Shown one piece after another: positions 1 through 7,366 of a stretch of DNA of 48,428 bases. A program made the translations under genes and the position numbers. The notes under the pieces were generated by a model. That model was not told where the DNA came from and ran no database searches. It saw nothing but the letters and a program-made list of their open reading frames with translations. The first letter of the stretch is position 1. The number at the start of each line of letters is the position of its first letter. Location of the stretch: contig NZ_JAIQDW010000027.1 of NCBI RefSeq assembly GCF_020026925.1, positions 1 through 48,428 on the forward strand, read 5' to 3'. This DNA is from Flavobacterium hibisci. Its GTDB lineage: Bacteria; Bacteroidota; Bacteroidia; Flavobacteriales; Flavobacteriaceae.

Positions 1-95
1 GCCTAAAAATCAGTCAAAAAAAGGAAAATCATCTTTAAAGCCGAATTCCGAAAACCGAATTAATTTTTTATAGCTATCTTAATTTTTTATAAACG

Positions 96-133
96 AAAAG
101 AAGCTGTCCTTTTGAGACAGCCTCTTTCCTTTT
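96..133. terminator. Hairpin terminator
   Basis: An inverted repeat (AAAGAAGCTGTC at 97-108 with GACAGCCTCTTT at 115-126, one mismatch) is followed by a T-run on the plus strand. It lies directly after the stop of the small minus-strand gene at 134. The T-run fits best with a plus-strand transcript entering from outside the window, so it may serve both strands. Confidence 0.55.
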
Positions 134-331
134 TTATACTTTAACTAATAGTAAACATTCTTTTAATTCTGGTTTTTCGACGATAAAGTGTAATAACCAT
201 TCTTGCAATTGTTCCATTTCGTAAGGTAACAGTGTTTTAATAGCTTTTTCTAATTCTTTACAAAAAAGCACCGGGTCGAAACTTACTCTTTCGAGTATTG
301 ATTTCGTGTAATCAAACATCATTTTTGACAT
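134..331 (-). CDS. Small conserved-type hypothetical protein, 65 aa
   Basis: A 65-residue acidic protein without signal peptide or membrane segment. It is rich in Leu, Glu and Lys and probably all-helical. I do not recognise a domain. Support for it being real: an ATG start, a possible promoter box (CAAATTTA on the plus strand at 378-385, which reads TAAATTTG on the coding strand), a hairpin just after the stop, and no competing frame. It stands alone on the minus strand ahead of mnmD and is separated from it by about 150 bases, so an operon is unlikely. Function unknown. Confidence 0.6.
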   Translation of the reverse strand: MSKMMFDYTKSILERVSFDPVLFCKELEKAIKTLLPYEMEQLQEWLLHFIVEKPELKECLLLVKV

Positions 332-377
332 AATAAAATAAGATTTTGGGGGGTTATCTCTATTTTTAAACTCGAGC

Positions 378-385
378 CAAATTTA
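378..385 (-). promoter_or_regulatory. Candidate -7 box for the 65-aa gene
   Basis: TAAATTTG on the minus strand matches the Bacteroidota -7 consensus TAnnTTTG, about 47 bases before the ATG at 331. No clear -33 TTTG is seen. The rest of 332-482 holds no other recognisable feature. Confidence 0.35.
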
Positions 386-482
386 AACAAATATCATATA
401 TAAAAGATATTTTTAACTTATTTTTTTTAAAATATTAAGAGCGAATACGTTTTCTTACTGAATATAAATCAATTTAGATTTA

Positions 483-1163
483 CTATAAATAAGCTTGTGT
501 GAATTGTTTTACAGCTCTAAACATTTCTCTTTTTCCGGGAGGACCTGCTAATTTTTCAACTGTAAAACCAACTTCGATCATACTTCTTTTAACAACTCCG
601 CGGGCAGCATAAGTAACTAAAACACCATTTGGTTTTAAACTGTTGTACATTTTCTGAAAAATTTCGGTACTCCACAATTCAGGTTGTACTCTGTAACCAA
701 AGGCATCAAAGTAAATTAAATCAAAAGTTTCAAAATCGTCTATTTCATGAAACAATTGTTTTCTTTTCGTTAATGAAAAATCAGGAGTGATATTGTTTTT
801 CTCGTTCCACTCGCAATCATGCATTTTTTTAAAGATGTTTTCAAAAGAATCGGCTTCTAATTCTGAAACATAATTCATGGCTAAAACTTCTGCGGAATCA
901 ACGGGATAGGCCTCTACACCCGTATAGTCAATAGTTTGCAGTTGTTTATTTGCTTCAAGAAAGGTGATAAAAGCGTTTAAGCCTGTTCCGAAACCAATTT
1001 CCAGGATATTTACCGGTTTGCCTTCAAACAGGTTCAGGCCGTTCTTTATAAAAACATGTTTAGCTTCCTGAATAGCGCCATGTTTCGAATGATAACATTC
1101 GTCCCATTCCTGTAAATGAATTGTGGTTGAGCCATCTAGGGTTTTAATAATTTCTCTTTTCAT
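483..1163 (-). CDS. mnmD: tRNA (mnm5s2U34) methyltransferase MnmD-type
   Basis: A stand-alone methyltransferase matching the N-terminal half of MnmC. It would carry out the last SAM-dependent methylation of the wobble uridine in tRNAs that carry 5-aminomethyl-2-thiouridine. Visible motifs are the SAM-binding loop ILEIGFGTGLNAF near residue 53, the acidic YFDAFGYRVQPELW segment near 150, and the C-terminal AGPPGKREMFRA signature near 207. At 226 aa it has the size of single-domain MnmD proteins, without the FAD oxidase domain of enterobacterial MnmC. It is cytoplasmic. It is divergent from ilvE across about 305 bases. The family call is firm; the exact tRNA substrate is inferred. Confidence 0.9.
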   Translation of the reverse strand: MKREIIKTLDGSTTIHLQEWDECYHSKHGAIQEAKHVFIKNGLNLFEGKPVNILEIGFGTGLNAFITFLEANKQLQTIDYTGVEAYPVDSAEVLAMNYVSELEADSFENIFKKMHDCEWNEKNNITPDFSLTKRKQLFHEIDDFETFDLIYFDAFGYRVQPELWSTEIFQKMYNSLKPNGVLVTYAARGVVKRSMIEVGFTVEKLAGPPGKREMFRAVKQFTQAYL

Positions 1164-1213
1164 TACATCCTGAATTTATTATTCGATTTTAAACTAAAAA
1201 ATATGTTTTATGC

Positions 1214-1221
1214 CAAATTTA
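1214..1221 (-). promoter_or_regulatory. Candidate -7 box for mnmD
   Basis: TAAATTTG on the minus strand, 50 bases before the mnmD ATG, fits TAnnTTTG. No convincing -33 element. It sits in the 305-base divergent region 1164-1468, which otherwise holds only the ilvE promoter candidate. Confidence 0.4.
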
Positions 1222-1376
1222 CTTAAAACAAATGCGTAAAGCCCTAAAAAACTAAGCTTTTTTCATAAATTCTTTATAAAAACCAGCTAAAATTTTAAGT
1301 TTATTACAAGATAAATAAATCGCAGTTAAATGAGGGAATTAATGGTTTTTTAGCAAGTAAATTATATATTTTTACT

Positions 1377-1384
1377 TAATTTTG
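1377..1384 (+). promoter_or_regulatory. Candidate -7 box for ilvE
   Basis: TAATTTTG fits TAnnTTTG. It would give a leader of roughly 80 bases before the ilvE ATG at 1469. No hairpin attenuator is visible in that leader. Confidence 0.45.
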
Positions 1385-1468
1385 CATTCAATAAATTCTA
1401 TTTTATATCAAATTATCACTTTAAGAATGCTTCTTTGGTGATGAAAATTAAGTAAAACTTACATTATT

Positions 1469-2539
1469 ATGAGTGCAACTCAAGCAAGCAAAATTGAAAT
1501 CAGAAAAGCCACTTCTTCTAAAATTAGTAGTGTAGACTTTGAAAACTTAAGCTTTGGTGCTGTATTTACAGACCATTTATTTGAATGTGATTTTAAAAAT
1601 GGGGAATGGCAAACACCGGTCATTAAGCCGTATGCTCCTATTTTAATGGATCCGTCTTCTAAAGTCTTTCATTACGGTCAGGCAATTTTTGAAGGAATGA
1701 AAGCTTATAAAGATGAAAATAATGATGTTTGGTTGTTCAGACCTGATGAAAACTACAAGCGTTTTAACAATTCAGCGGTGCGTATGGCAATGCCGGAAGT
1801 ACCTGAATCTGTTTTTATGGATGGCCTGAATGAATTATTGAAAATTGATAAAGACTGGATTCAGAGAGGAAACGGAAGCAGTATGTACATTCGTCCTTTT
1901 ATGATTGCTACAGGCCCGGGAGTTGTGGCTAATCCATCTGACGAATATAAATTTATGATTTTGCTTTCACCTGCAAAATCGTATTATGCAGGTGAAGTAA
2001 AAGTAATCATTGCAGAGCATTACAGTAGAGCCGCTAATGGTGGAATTGGTGCTGCAAAAGCTGCTGGAAATTATGCTGCTCAGTTTTATCCAACCAATCT
2101 TGCCAACAAAGATGGTTTTCAACAGGTAATCTGGACAGATGATGCAACACATACTAAACTGGAAGAAGCCGGTACAATGAATGTATTCTTTAGAATTAAT
2201 GACACATTATTGACTGCACCTACAAGTGAAAGGATTTTGGATGGTATTACCAGAAAAAGTTTAATTGCTATGGCTGAAAAAGAAGGTTTGAATGTTGAAG
2301 TTCGTCCTGTTATCGTTTCAGAACTGGTTGAAGCAGCTAAAAATGGTTCGTTGAAAGAGATTTTTGGTGCAGGAACTGCAGCTGTTATAAGTGTTATTAA
2401 AGGATTCTCTTACCAGGATGTTTATTATGAAATGACTCCGGTGGAGAACTCTTATGCATCTCTATTAAAAGAAAAATTGACTAATCTTCAAAATAAACTT
2501 GCTGAAGATACTTTTGGCTGGACTGTAAAAGTTCAATAG
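1469..2539 (+). CDS. ilvE: Branched-chain amino acid aminotransferase
   Basis: A class IV PLP aminotransferase that interconverts leucine, isoleucine and valine with their 2-oxo acids, using glutamate/2-oxoglutarate. Its 356 aa is the usual length of the type II BCAT. The internal KAAGNYAAQF segment carries the PLP lysine (K197 by codon position). The YGQAIFEGMKAY stretch near residue 70, the later EEAGTMNVFF and TSERILDGITR segments, and EIFGAGTAAV near the C-terminus are all typical. It is cytoplasmic, the last step of branched-chain amino acid synthesis or the first of breakdown. It is a single gene with its own promoter candidate and a strong convergent terminator after it. Confidence 0.95.
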   Translation: MSATQASKIEIRKATSSKISSVDFENLSFGAVFTDHLFECDFKNGEWQTPVIKPYAPILMDPSSKVFHYGQAIFEGMKAYKDENNDVWLFRPDENYKRFNNSAVRMAMPEVPESVFMDGLNELLKIDKDWIQRGNGSSMYIRPFMIATGPGVVANPSDEYKFMILLSPAKSYYAGEVKVIIAEHYSRAANGGIGAAKAAGNYAAQFYPTNLANKDGFQQVIWTDDATHTKLEEAGTMNVFFRINDTLLTAPTSERILDGITRKSLIAMAEKEGLNVEVRPVIVSELVEAAKNGSLKEIFGAGTAAVISVIKGFSYQDVYYEMTPVENSYASLLKEKLTNLQNKLAEDTFGWTVKVQ

Positions 2540-2564
2540 TTTAAAAATAAAATTTGATAAAAAT

Positions 2565-2594
2565 AAACCCGACATTCTGATTGTCGGGTTTTTG
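2565..2594. terminator. Bidirectional terminator between ilvE and the MazG gene
   Basis: A perfect 10-bp stem, AAACCCGACA (2565-2574) with TGTCGGGTTT (2582-2591), a 7-base loop and T-runs on both strands. It lies between two convergent genes and ends both. Confidence 0.85.
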
Positions 2595-2597
2595 TTT

Positions 2598-2978
2598 TTA
2601 TAAAAGTTTTGAAAAATCAGGTTTAAAATAAGCCGGACCCTTCATTACTTTTCCGTCTTCACGATAAATAGGCTGTCCGTCTTCGCCTAATTTACTCATA
2701 TTGCTGCGTTGGATTTCATCAAAAACAGCTTCTATTTTATCCTGTAGGCCGTGTTCGATAATGGTGCCGCATAAAATATACATCATATCTCCAAGAGCAT
2801 CAGCAATTTCTACCAAATCATTATTTTGTACAGCTTCGAGATATTCTTCATTTTCTTCTTTCATTAAATTATAACGAAGTAATTTTTTAGTTTCTCCAAT
2901 GTCGGCAATAGGAGCCTGGCTGTGGCCTATTTTAAAAGCAGTATGAAATTCGGTTACTGCATCAAGCTGTTTTTTCAT
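2598..2978 (-). CDS. MazG-fold nucleoside triphosphate pyrophosphohydrolase
   Basis: A small all-alpha NTP pyrophosphohydrolase of 126 aa that releases pyrophosphate from (d)NTPs or a related nucleotide. The metal-binding pattern is visible: E-E-N-E-E in KEENEEYLEAV near residue 42, then E-x-x-D in EIADALGDMMYIL near 58. The short C-terminal extension carrying GQPIYREDGKVMKGP is the part typical of the phosphoribosyl-ATP-pyrophosphohydrolase-like branch found in Bacteroidota. There is no histidine operon nearby, so nucleotide-pool cleaning is more likely than histidine synthesis. The substrate is not determined by sequence alone. Confidence 0.8.
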   Translation of the reverse strand: MKKQLDAVTEFHTAFKIGHSQAPIADIGETKKLLRYNLMKEENEEYLEAVQNNDLVEIADALGDMMYILCGTIIEHGLQDKIEAVFDEIQRSNMSKLGEDGQPIYREDGKVMKGPAYFKPDFSKLL

Positions 2979-3033
2979 TTTTTTATTTTATTAATTGGAT
3001 CGGCAAATTAGCAACAATTCATATACAATTCTC

Positions 3034-3041
3034 TAAATTTG
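3034..3041 (+). promoter_or_regulatory. Candidate -7 box for the 62-aa membrane protein gene
   Basis: TAAATTTG, 20 bases before the ATG at 3061, fits TAnnTTTG. Confidence 0.4.
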
Positions 3042-3060
3042 CTAAAAATAATTTTCAACT

Positions 3061-3249
3061 ATGTTTAGTCAGGGACAATTAATATTCGCAGTCTGTTTTT
3101 TTATTGCATTTGTAATCGTAATGATTTTTGCTTATCGAAAAGATCTTGCCTTACACAAAATTTTCTACAAAGGAAATTATAAGGTGTTAATTGGTTTTCT
3201 GCTTTTTATCGTTATTTTGTTTTTAATCAAATTCTTTTTTAAAAGATAA
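3061..3249 (+). CDS. Small inner-membrane protein, 62 aa
   Basis: It has two hydrophobic segments, residues about 7-25 and 42-59, joined by a basic loop (YRKDLALHKIFYKGNYK). It ends FFFKR, which suggests a helical hairpin with both ends outside and the positive loop in the cytoplasm. No known domain is recognised. A promoter box just upstream and an isolated position support a real gene. Function unknown; similar tiny two-span proteins are common in flavobacteria. Confidence 0.6.
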   Translation: MFSQGQLIFAVCFFIAFVIVMIFAYRKDLALHKIFYKGNYKVLIGFLLFIVILFLIKFFFKR

Positions 3250-3385
3250 AATTATACTTTAAACTTTTAAAAATCGTTTGTTATATGTTTTGATGTGATA
3301 TAATAAAAAGAATCGTTTTTATTTTTTTTGTTATTCATAACACAGCAATAAATTTATAACTTTACGACACCAAACAGCCTACACA

Positions 3386-4555
3386 ATGAAAATTCTAAAA
3401 TATCTTTTTCTTCTATTATTATTAAGTTTTATTGCTCTAACTGTTTTTGTAGCTACTCAAAAAGGTTTTTTTACAGTTGAGAGAAGTAAGGTGATTAATT
3501 CACCCAGAGCAACAGTGTATCATTATGTAAATGATTTTAGGAATTTTGAAGATTTTGAATCATGGGCTGTTGAAGATCCGTCAATAAAAATGTCATTTCC
3601 GGAAAAAACGGTTGGAAACGGAGCTTCATTTTCATGGGAAAACAGCGAAGGAAAAGGAACTGCAATAACATTGCAGGCGAAAGAAGGGGAGAGCATTCAT
3701 CAGAAAATCAGTTTTGATGGAACAGATGCAGATGTAAATTGGATTTTTAAAGATACCCTTAACGGAAAAACAAAAGTTACCTGGAAAGCAAAAGGTGAAA
3801 TGAGTTTTTTATTTAAAATTTACACTGTTTTGAATGGCGGTTCTGATAAAATTATAGGAACCATGTATGAAAAAACGCTTGTTAATATTGATAAGAATCT
3901 GGATTACGAAACTAAAACGTATGCCATAAAAGTAAATGGTGTTGTGAAAAAAACAGAAAGTTTCTATATAAAACAGACTTTTACAAGCGAAATTCAGAAA
4001 GTAAATAAAAATGCCAGGATTGTTATTCCAAAATTAATAGAGTTTAGCAAAACAAATAATTTATATACAAGCGGAAAGCCTTTTATTATTTATCATACTT
4101 ATGATACGAAAACTAATTTGGCAAAAATTTCAATCTGTTTACCAATAAATAAGGAAATTTCTATAAGTGCAGGAAGTGATATTTTATCTGGTAAGTTAAA
4201 TAGTTTTGAAGCTGTAAAAACTACTTTAAAAGGAGATTATTTACATACTAATGAAGCAATTTCAAAAACGACAGCTTTCATTAATAAAGAAAAACTTGTT
4301 CCGGATTTAAGCTGGTCGCATCTTGAAATTCTAACGGCGGGTAAATTAGATGTGAAAAGTTCTTCTAAACTAATAACTGAAATTTATTATCCGATCATAC
4401 CCAAAGTAAAACCTGTTGTAGAGGAAGCTCCTGTTTACAAACCAGAAGCTGATCCGGCCGCTCAAAAAACCACAACTGATCCGGCTGTAAAGAAACCTGC
4501 AGTAGCGCCTCCTGCTAAAACTAAAGCTGCAGAAGAGGAAGATTCAGAGTTTTAA
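3386..4555 (+). CDS. SRPBCC / polyketide-cyclase-like protein with GyrI-like C-terminal region
   Basis: 389 aa. An N-terminal hydrophobic segment (residues 4-24) anchors or exports the protein. Residues about 30-150 look like the START/SRPBCC ligand-binding fold (ERSKVINSPRATVYHYVND at its start, a motif of polyketide_cyc2 proteins). Residues about 185-345 resemble a GyrI-like small-molecule binding domain. The tail from about 345 is rich in Pro, Ala, Lys and Glu and is probably disordered. It is likely a membrane-attached binder of a hydrophobic ligand; nothing points to the ligand. It sits just ahead of the ECF sigma operon but is separated by 72 bases holding a possible promoter, so co-regulation is not shown. 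Confidence 0.7.
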   Translation: MKILKYLFLLLLLSFIALTVFVATQKGFFTVERSKVINSPRATVYHYVNDFRNFEDFESWAVEDPSIKMSFPEKTVGNGASFSWENSEGKGTAITLQAKEGESIHQKISFDGTDADVNWIFKDTLNGKTKVTWKAKGEMSFLFKIYTVLNGGSDKIIGTMYEKTLVNIDKNLDYETKTYAIKVNGVVKKTESFYIKQTFTSEIQKVNKNARIVIPKLIEFSKTNNLYTSGKPFIIYHTYDTKTNLAKISICLPINKEISISAGSDILSGKLNSFEAVKTTLKGDYLHTNEAISKTTAFINKEKLVPDLSWSHLEILTAGKLDVKSSSKLITEIYYPIIPKVKPVVEEAPVYKPEADPAAQKTTTDPAVKKPAVAPPAKTKAAEEEDSEF

Positions 4556-4576
4556 AAAAAAAAATATAAAAACCTG

Positions 4577-4612
4577 ATTAAACCTTTTGTGATAAATTCA
4601 TTCAAACTAACA
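4577..4612 (+). promoter_or_regulatory. Possible ECF-sigma promoter ahead of the sigma factor gene
   Basis: ATTAAACCTTTTGT at 4577-4590 resembles the AACCTTTT-type -35 box of ECF sigma factors. CTAACA follows 16 bases later at 4607-4612. The same 14 bases recur at 5166-5179 inside the operon. Autoregulation is the usual arrangement for such operons; this is inferred from the repeat. Confidence 0.4.
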
Positions 4613-4627
4613 AGATAGCGAAAAGAC

Positions 4628-5170
4628 TTGACAAACGAGAAGGAATTTATAGCACAATTATTAAATCCTGAAACGCAAAATGCAGCGTTTCATATACTCT
4701 TGGAAGAATATCAAAAACCGTTATATTCCCATATTCGGAATATTGTTCTCAATCATGATGATGCTGACGATGTTTTGCAGAACACCTTTGTAAAAGTATT
4801 TCAGTATCTGAAAAATTTTAAAGGAGAAAGTAAACTTTTTTCATGGATGTACCGAATTGCAACCAATGAAGCGCTTACTTTCTTAAGCCAGAAAGCAAAA
4901 TTAAATGGTTTGACATCAGAAGCTTTACAGAACAAAACCATTGAAAATTTAAAATCTGATACTTATTTTGATGGTGATGAAATTCAAATAAAGCTTCAGA
5001 AAGCTATAGTTACATTGCCTGAAAAACAGCAATTGGTTTTTAAAATGAAGTATTTTGAAGAATTAAAATACGAAGAAATATCAGAAATTCTAGGTACATC
5101 AGTTGGTGCGTTGAAGGCTTCTTATCATCATGCCGTAAAAAAAATTGAATTATATGTTACATCAAATTAA
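4628..5170 (+). CDS. ECF-type RNA polymerase sigma factor
   Basis: 180 aa. Region 2 is visible at residues about 25-85 (DADDVLQNTFVKVFQYLKNF and the WMYRIATNEALTFL segment). Region 4 lies at about 125-175 (LPEKQQLVFKMKYFEELKYEEIS followed by the helix-turn-helix ILGTSVGALKASYHHAVKKI). Regions 1 and 3 are absent, as in ECF factors. The start is TTG: the next Met is deep in region 2, and the N-terminus MTNEKEFIAQLLN is a natural one for this group. It directs RNA polymerase to a small regulon, probably for envelope stress given its neighbours. First gene of a three-gene operon with the membrane protein and exported protein that follow. Confidence 0.9.
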   Translation: MTNEKEFIAQLLNPETQNAAFHILLEEYQKPLYSHIRNIVLNHDDADDVLQNTFVKVFQYLKNFKGESKLFSWMYRIATNEALTFLSQKAKLNGLTSEALQNKTIENLKSDTYFDGDEIQIKLQKAIVTLPEKQQLVFKMKYFEELKYEEISEILGTSVGALKASYHHAVKKIELYVTSN

Positions 5171-5179
5171 ACCTTTTGT
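5166..5179 (+). repeat. Second copy of the 14-base ATTAAACCTTTTGT motif
   Basis: Identical to 4577-4590, and again followed by nATAAA. It overlaps the stop codon of the sigma gene and ends 24 bases before the next ATG. If read as a -35 box, its transcript would start inside the anti-sigma gene, so it may be a different kind of site. Confidence 0.5.
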
Positions 5180-5203
5180 TATAAAACATATCTTATAAAC
5201 ATT

Positions 5204-5614
5204 ATGGAAACATTTAAATTAGAAAACGAACCTAAAATAACTCCCGGATTTAAAACTCCGGATCATTATTTTGATGATTTTTCAGCAAAGGTTTTACAGC
5301 AAATCAATGAAAGGGAAGTGAAAGTAATTCCTATTTACAAACGTAAAAAGGTTATTGCGATGATTGCGGCTGCAGTAATTTTTATTGCATTAATGATTCC
5401 GGCAGTAAATAATTACAATAAATCAAAAGAACTTGATGAGGCTACTTTAGAAACATATTTATCTTATCAGTCTGGTATAAATCAATATGATTTAATCCGT
5501 GAATTAGACACTAAAGATATTGAAGCAATAAATAAAAATGTGGTTCTTGAACAGGAAACACTTGAAGATGTTTTGTCTTCAAATCCAAACATTGAAAATT
5601 TAATTTCAGAATAA
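5204..5614 (+). CDS. Membrane-bound anti-sigma factor candidate
   Basis: 136 aa with a cytoplasmic N-terminal part (residues 1-48), a single membrane segment (about 49-66, VIAMIAAAVIFIALMIPAV) and an acidic external part. The N-terminal KLENEPKITPGFKTPDHYFDDFSAKVLQQI pattern, split here only by position, is the one seen in proteins encoded directly after flavobacterial ECF sigma factors. Its position 33 bases after the sigma gene and its topology suggest it holds the sigma factor at the membrane until a signal arrives. It lacks a recognisable zinc-binding anti-sigma motif, so the role rests on context. Confidence 0.6.
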   Translation: METFKLENEPKITPGFKTPDHYFDDFSAKVLQQINEREVKVIPIYKRKKVIAMIAAAVIFIALMIPAVNNYNKSKELDEATLETYLSYQSGINQYDLIRELDTKDIEAINKNVVLEQETLEDVLSSNPNIENLISE

Positions 5615-5631
5615 AAATAAAAACTATAGAG

Positions 5632-6090
5632 ATGAAAATCAAAAATATACTGCCCATAGTACTGTTTTTAGTTAGCTTTTCATTTTATGCACAAAGTGAA
5701 AAAATAGATGAAAAACGCGAAAAGATTAAAGCTTACAAGGTGTCTTTCTTGACTACAGAATTGGAACTTACATCAAATGAAGCTGAAAAATTCTGGCCAA
5801 TTTATAATGCTTTTGATGATAAACAATATGAATTACGGCATGAAAAAATGAAAACGTATTTTCGGAAATTAAATGATGACAGTGTTAATTCGCTTTCAGA
5901 AAAAGAAGCTTCTGCTTTATTGTCTCAAATAGAAAGTACAGACAAAGAACTGTATTATTTAAGAGAAAAATATATGAGTAATCTTCGCAAAGTGCTTTCT
6001 GCTAAGAAAATATTAAAACTTAAAAAATCAGAAGATGATTTTAACCGAAAATTGTTGAAACAATATAAGGAAAAAGCAGGTAAAAACTAA
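5632..6090 (+). CDS. Exported Spy/CpxP-like helical protein
   Basis: 152 aa with a signal peptide (residues 1-20, ending SFYAQ). The mature part is strongly charged and helical: Lys/Glu-rich, with the ELTSNEAEKFWPIYNAFDDKQ segment characteristic of periplasmic sensor or chaperone proteins in sigma operons of this group. It probably acts in the periplasm as a stress sensor or chaperone that feeds back on the sigma/anti-sigma pair. It is third gene of the operon, 17 bases after the anti-sigma candidate, and is followed by a strong terminator. Confidence 0.65.
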   Translation: MKIKNILPIVLFLVSFSFYAQSEKIDEKREKIKAYKVSFLTTELELTSNEAEKFWPIYNAFDDKQYELRHEKMKTYFRKLNDDSVNSLSEKEASALLSQIESTDKELYYLREKYMSNLRKVLSAKKILKLKKSEDDFNRKLLKQYKEKAGKN

Positions 6091-6134
6091 TAAAAACATA
6101 GTCGTCCCCAAATACCACAAGGAACAACAGCGAT

Positions 6135-6186
6135 AAGACCCCTATATAATAATACTTACTTTATTATTTAGGGGTCTTGTTATTTT
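6135..6186. terminator. Terminator after the ECF operon
   Basis: AAGACCCCTA (6135-6144) pairs with TAGGGGTCTT (6169-6178). A further AT-rich stem (TAATAATA with TTATTATT) lies inside, and a T-rich tail follows. It separates the operon from the convergent Asp-box gene. Confidence 0.8.
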
Positions 6187-7247
6187 TATTTAAATCGTAA
6201 TCTGATAACTTTATTATAACCTGCAGCAATTGCTGTATTTCTGTTAACAAAACGAATGGTAAAAAGTTTCGTGTCTGTAGATAATTGAGTCCAGTTGGCA
6301 CCGCCATTTTGAGAATACTGAATTCCTTCAGAACCAACACAGATAATTTCTTTGCCATTCCCCCCGGGCACATACTGCACACATGATGCATACCCAAAAC
6401 CCATGCCCTGACCAATTAGTTCCCATGTTTTGCCACCATCAGTTGTAAAAGCTTTGTTGTCTTTTTTTTGGTTTGGAAGTTCATAATCACCTCCTGCAAT
6501 AAATCCATGTTTTGAATCGTAAAAATCTGCTGTGAAAATCCCAGCCATTGCTTTTCCCTGGACAATAGGGGTTTCAATTACCTTCCAGGTTTTACCTTTA
6601 TCCGGAGAATAAAAAACACGTGATTTTTTTCCTCCTGAAACGAGCCATGTGTCATCTCCTTTTATAACAATATTTGAATTGCTGGCAGCAAAAGCTGTTT
6701 CGCCTTTGGCATTGGTTGGTAACTTATCTGATAATAATTTTGCCCACGTTTCTCCTCCGTCACGGGTTATAATTACTGAAAAAGTATCTTCTGTTGGATC
6801 ACCAATAGCAATTCCTTCTTTATCATTCCAAAATTGCATACTGTCGTAAAAGACTTTCTCATTAACTTCTTTGTAAACTAATTTTACTTTTTGTGTTTTT
6901 TTAGAAACGGAATAAAGTAAAGCCGGATTTCCGACACTTAACAAGAAGACATCTTTTGAAGTTTGAGCGATGCTTCTGAATTCTAATTTTAAGGTATCAC
7001 GATAAATATGCTCTTCAAATTTCTCTTTTTTATCTAAATCATAATACCCAAAGCGGGAGTTATCGGCACCATACCAAACTTTATTTTTGTCAATAGAAAT
7101 TGCCCTGATACTGATTTTGTCCTGAAATAAGGTGTCTGTTTCCATTGATGTAAAACCGCCATAAGAAGCTGTTTTGTTGCTGTAATTCAATGGTTTAAAA
7201 GATAGGAATAAAACAAAGACACTACAAAATAACATTACTTTTTTCAT
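6186..7247 (-). CDS. Exported Asp-box (BNR/Ycf48-like) beta-propeller protein
   Basis: 353 aa with an N-terminal signal sequence (MKKVMLFCSVFVLFLSF). Four Asp-box repeats of the form S/T-x-D-x-G-x-x-W are visible: ITRDGGETW, YSPDKGKTW, TTDGGKTW and SQNGGANW. This points to a beta-propeller of the sialidase/Ycf48 kind. No sialidase catalytic set (Arg triad, FRIP) is seen, so a structural or binding role is more likely than glycoside cleavage. Such proteins are often annotated as oxidoreductase or glycosyl hydrolase in flavobacteria without support. Single gene, convergent with the ECF operon. Confidence 0.75.
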   Translation of the reverse strand: MKKVMLFCSVFVLFLSFKPLNYSNKTASYGGFTSMETDTLFQDKISIRAISIDKNKVWYGADNSRFGYYDLDKKEKFEEHIYRDTLKLEFRSIAQTSKDVFLLSVGNPALLYSVSKKTQKVKLVYKEVNEKVFYDSMQFWNDKEGIAIGDPTEDTFSVIITRDGGETWAKLLSDKLPTNAKGETAFAASNSNIVIKGDDTWLVSGGKKSRVFYSPDKGKTWKVIETPIVQGKAMAGIFTADFYDSKHGFIAGGDYELPNQKKDNKAFTTDGGKTWELIGQGMGFGYASCVQYVPGGNGKEIICVGSEGIQYSQNGGANWTQLSTDTKLFTIRFVNRNTAIAAGYNKVIRLRFK

Positions 7248-7366
7248 ATAAGTTAAGATTTAGTTGTTGCTAAAATACAACTATTTACAACAAGTAAAAT
7301 ATATTTTGTTTTTTTTCTGGCACAGTAATTGGATATTCCAGAATATTAATCTTAATATGATTTGCC

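Noticed and set aside
1427..1455. Mini-frames MLLW and MKIK before ilvE, looked at as a leucine leader
   Set aside because: Only four codons each and no attenuator hairpin; not distinguishable from chance.
6164..6415. Minus-strand open frame overlapping the Asp-box gene end
   Set aside because: Alternative frame of the same DNA and it runs through the terminator hairpin.
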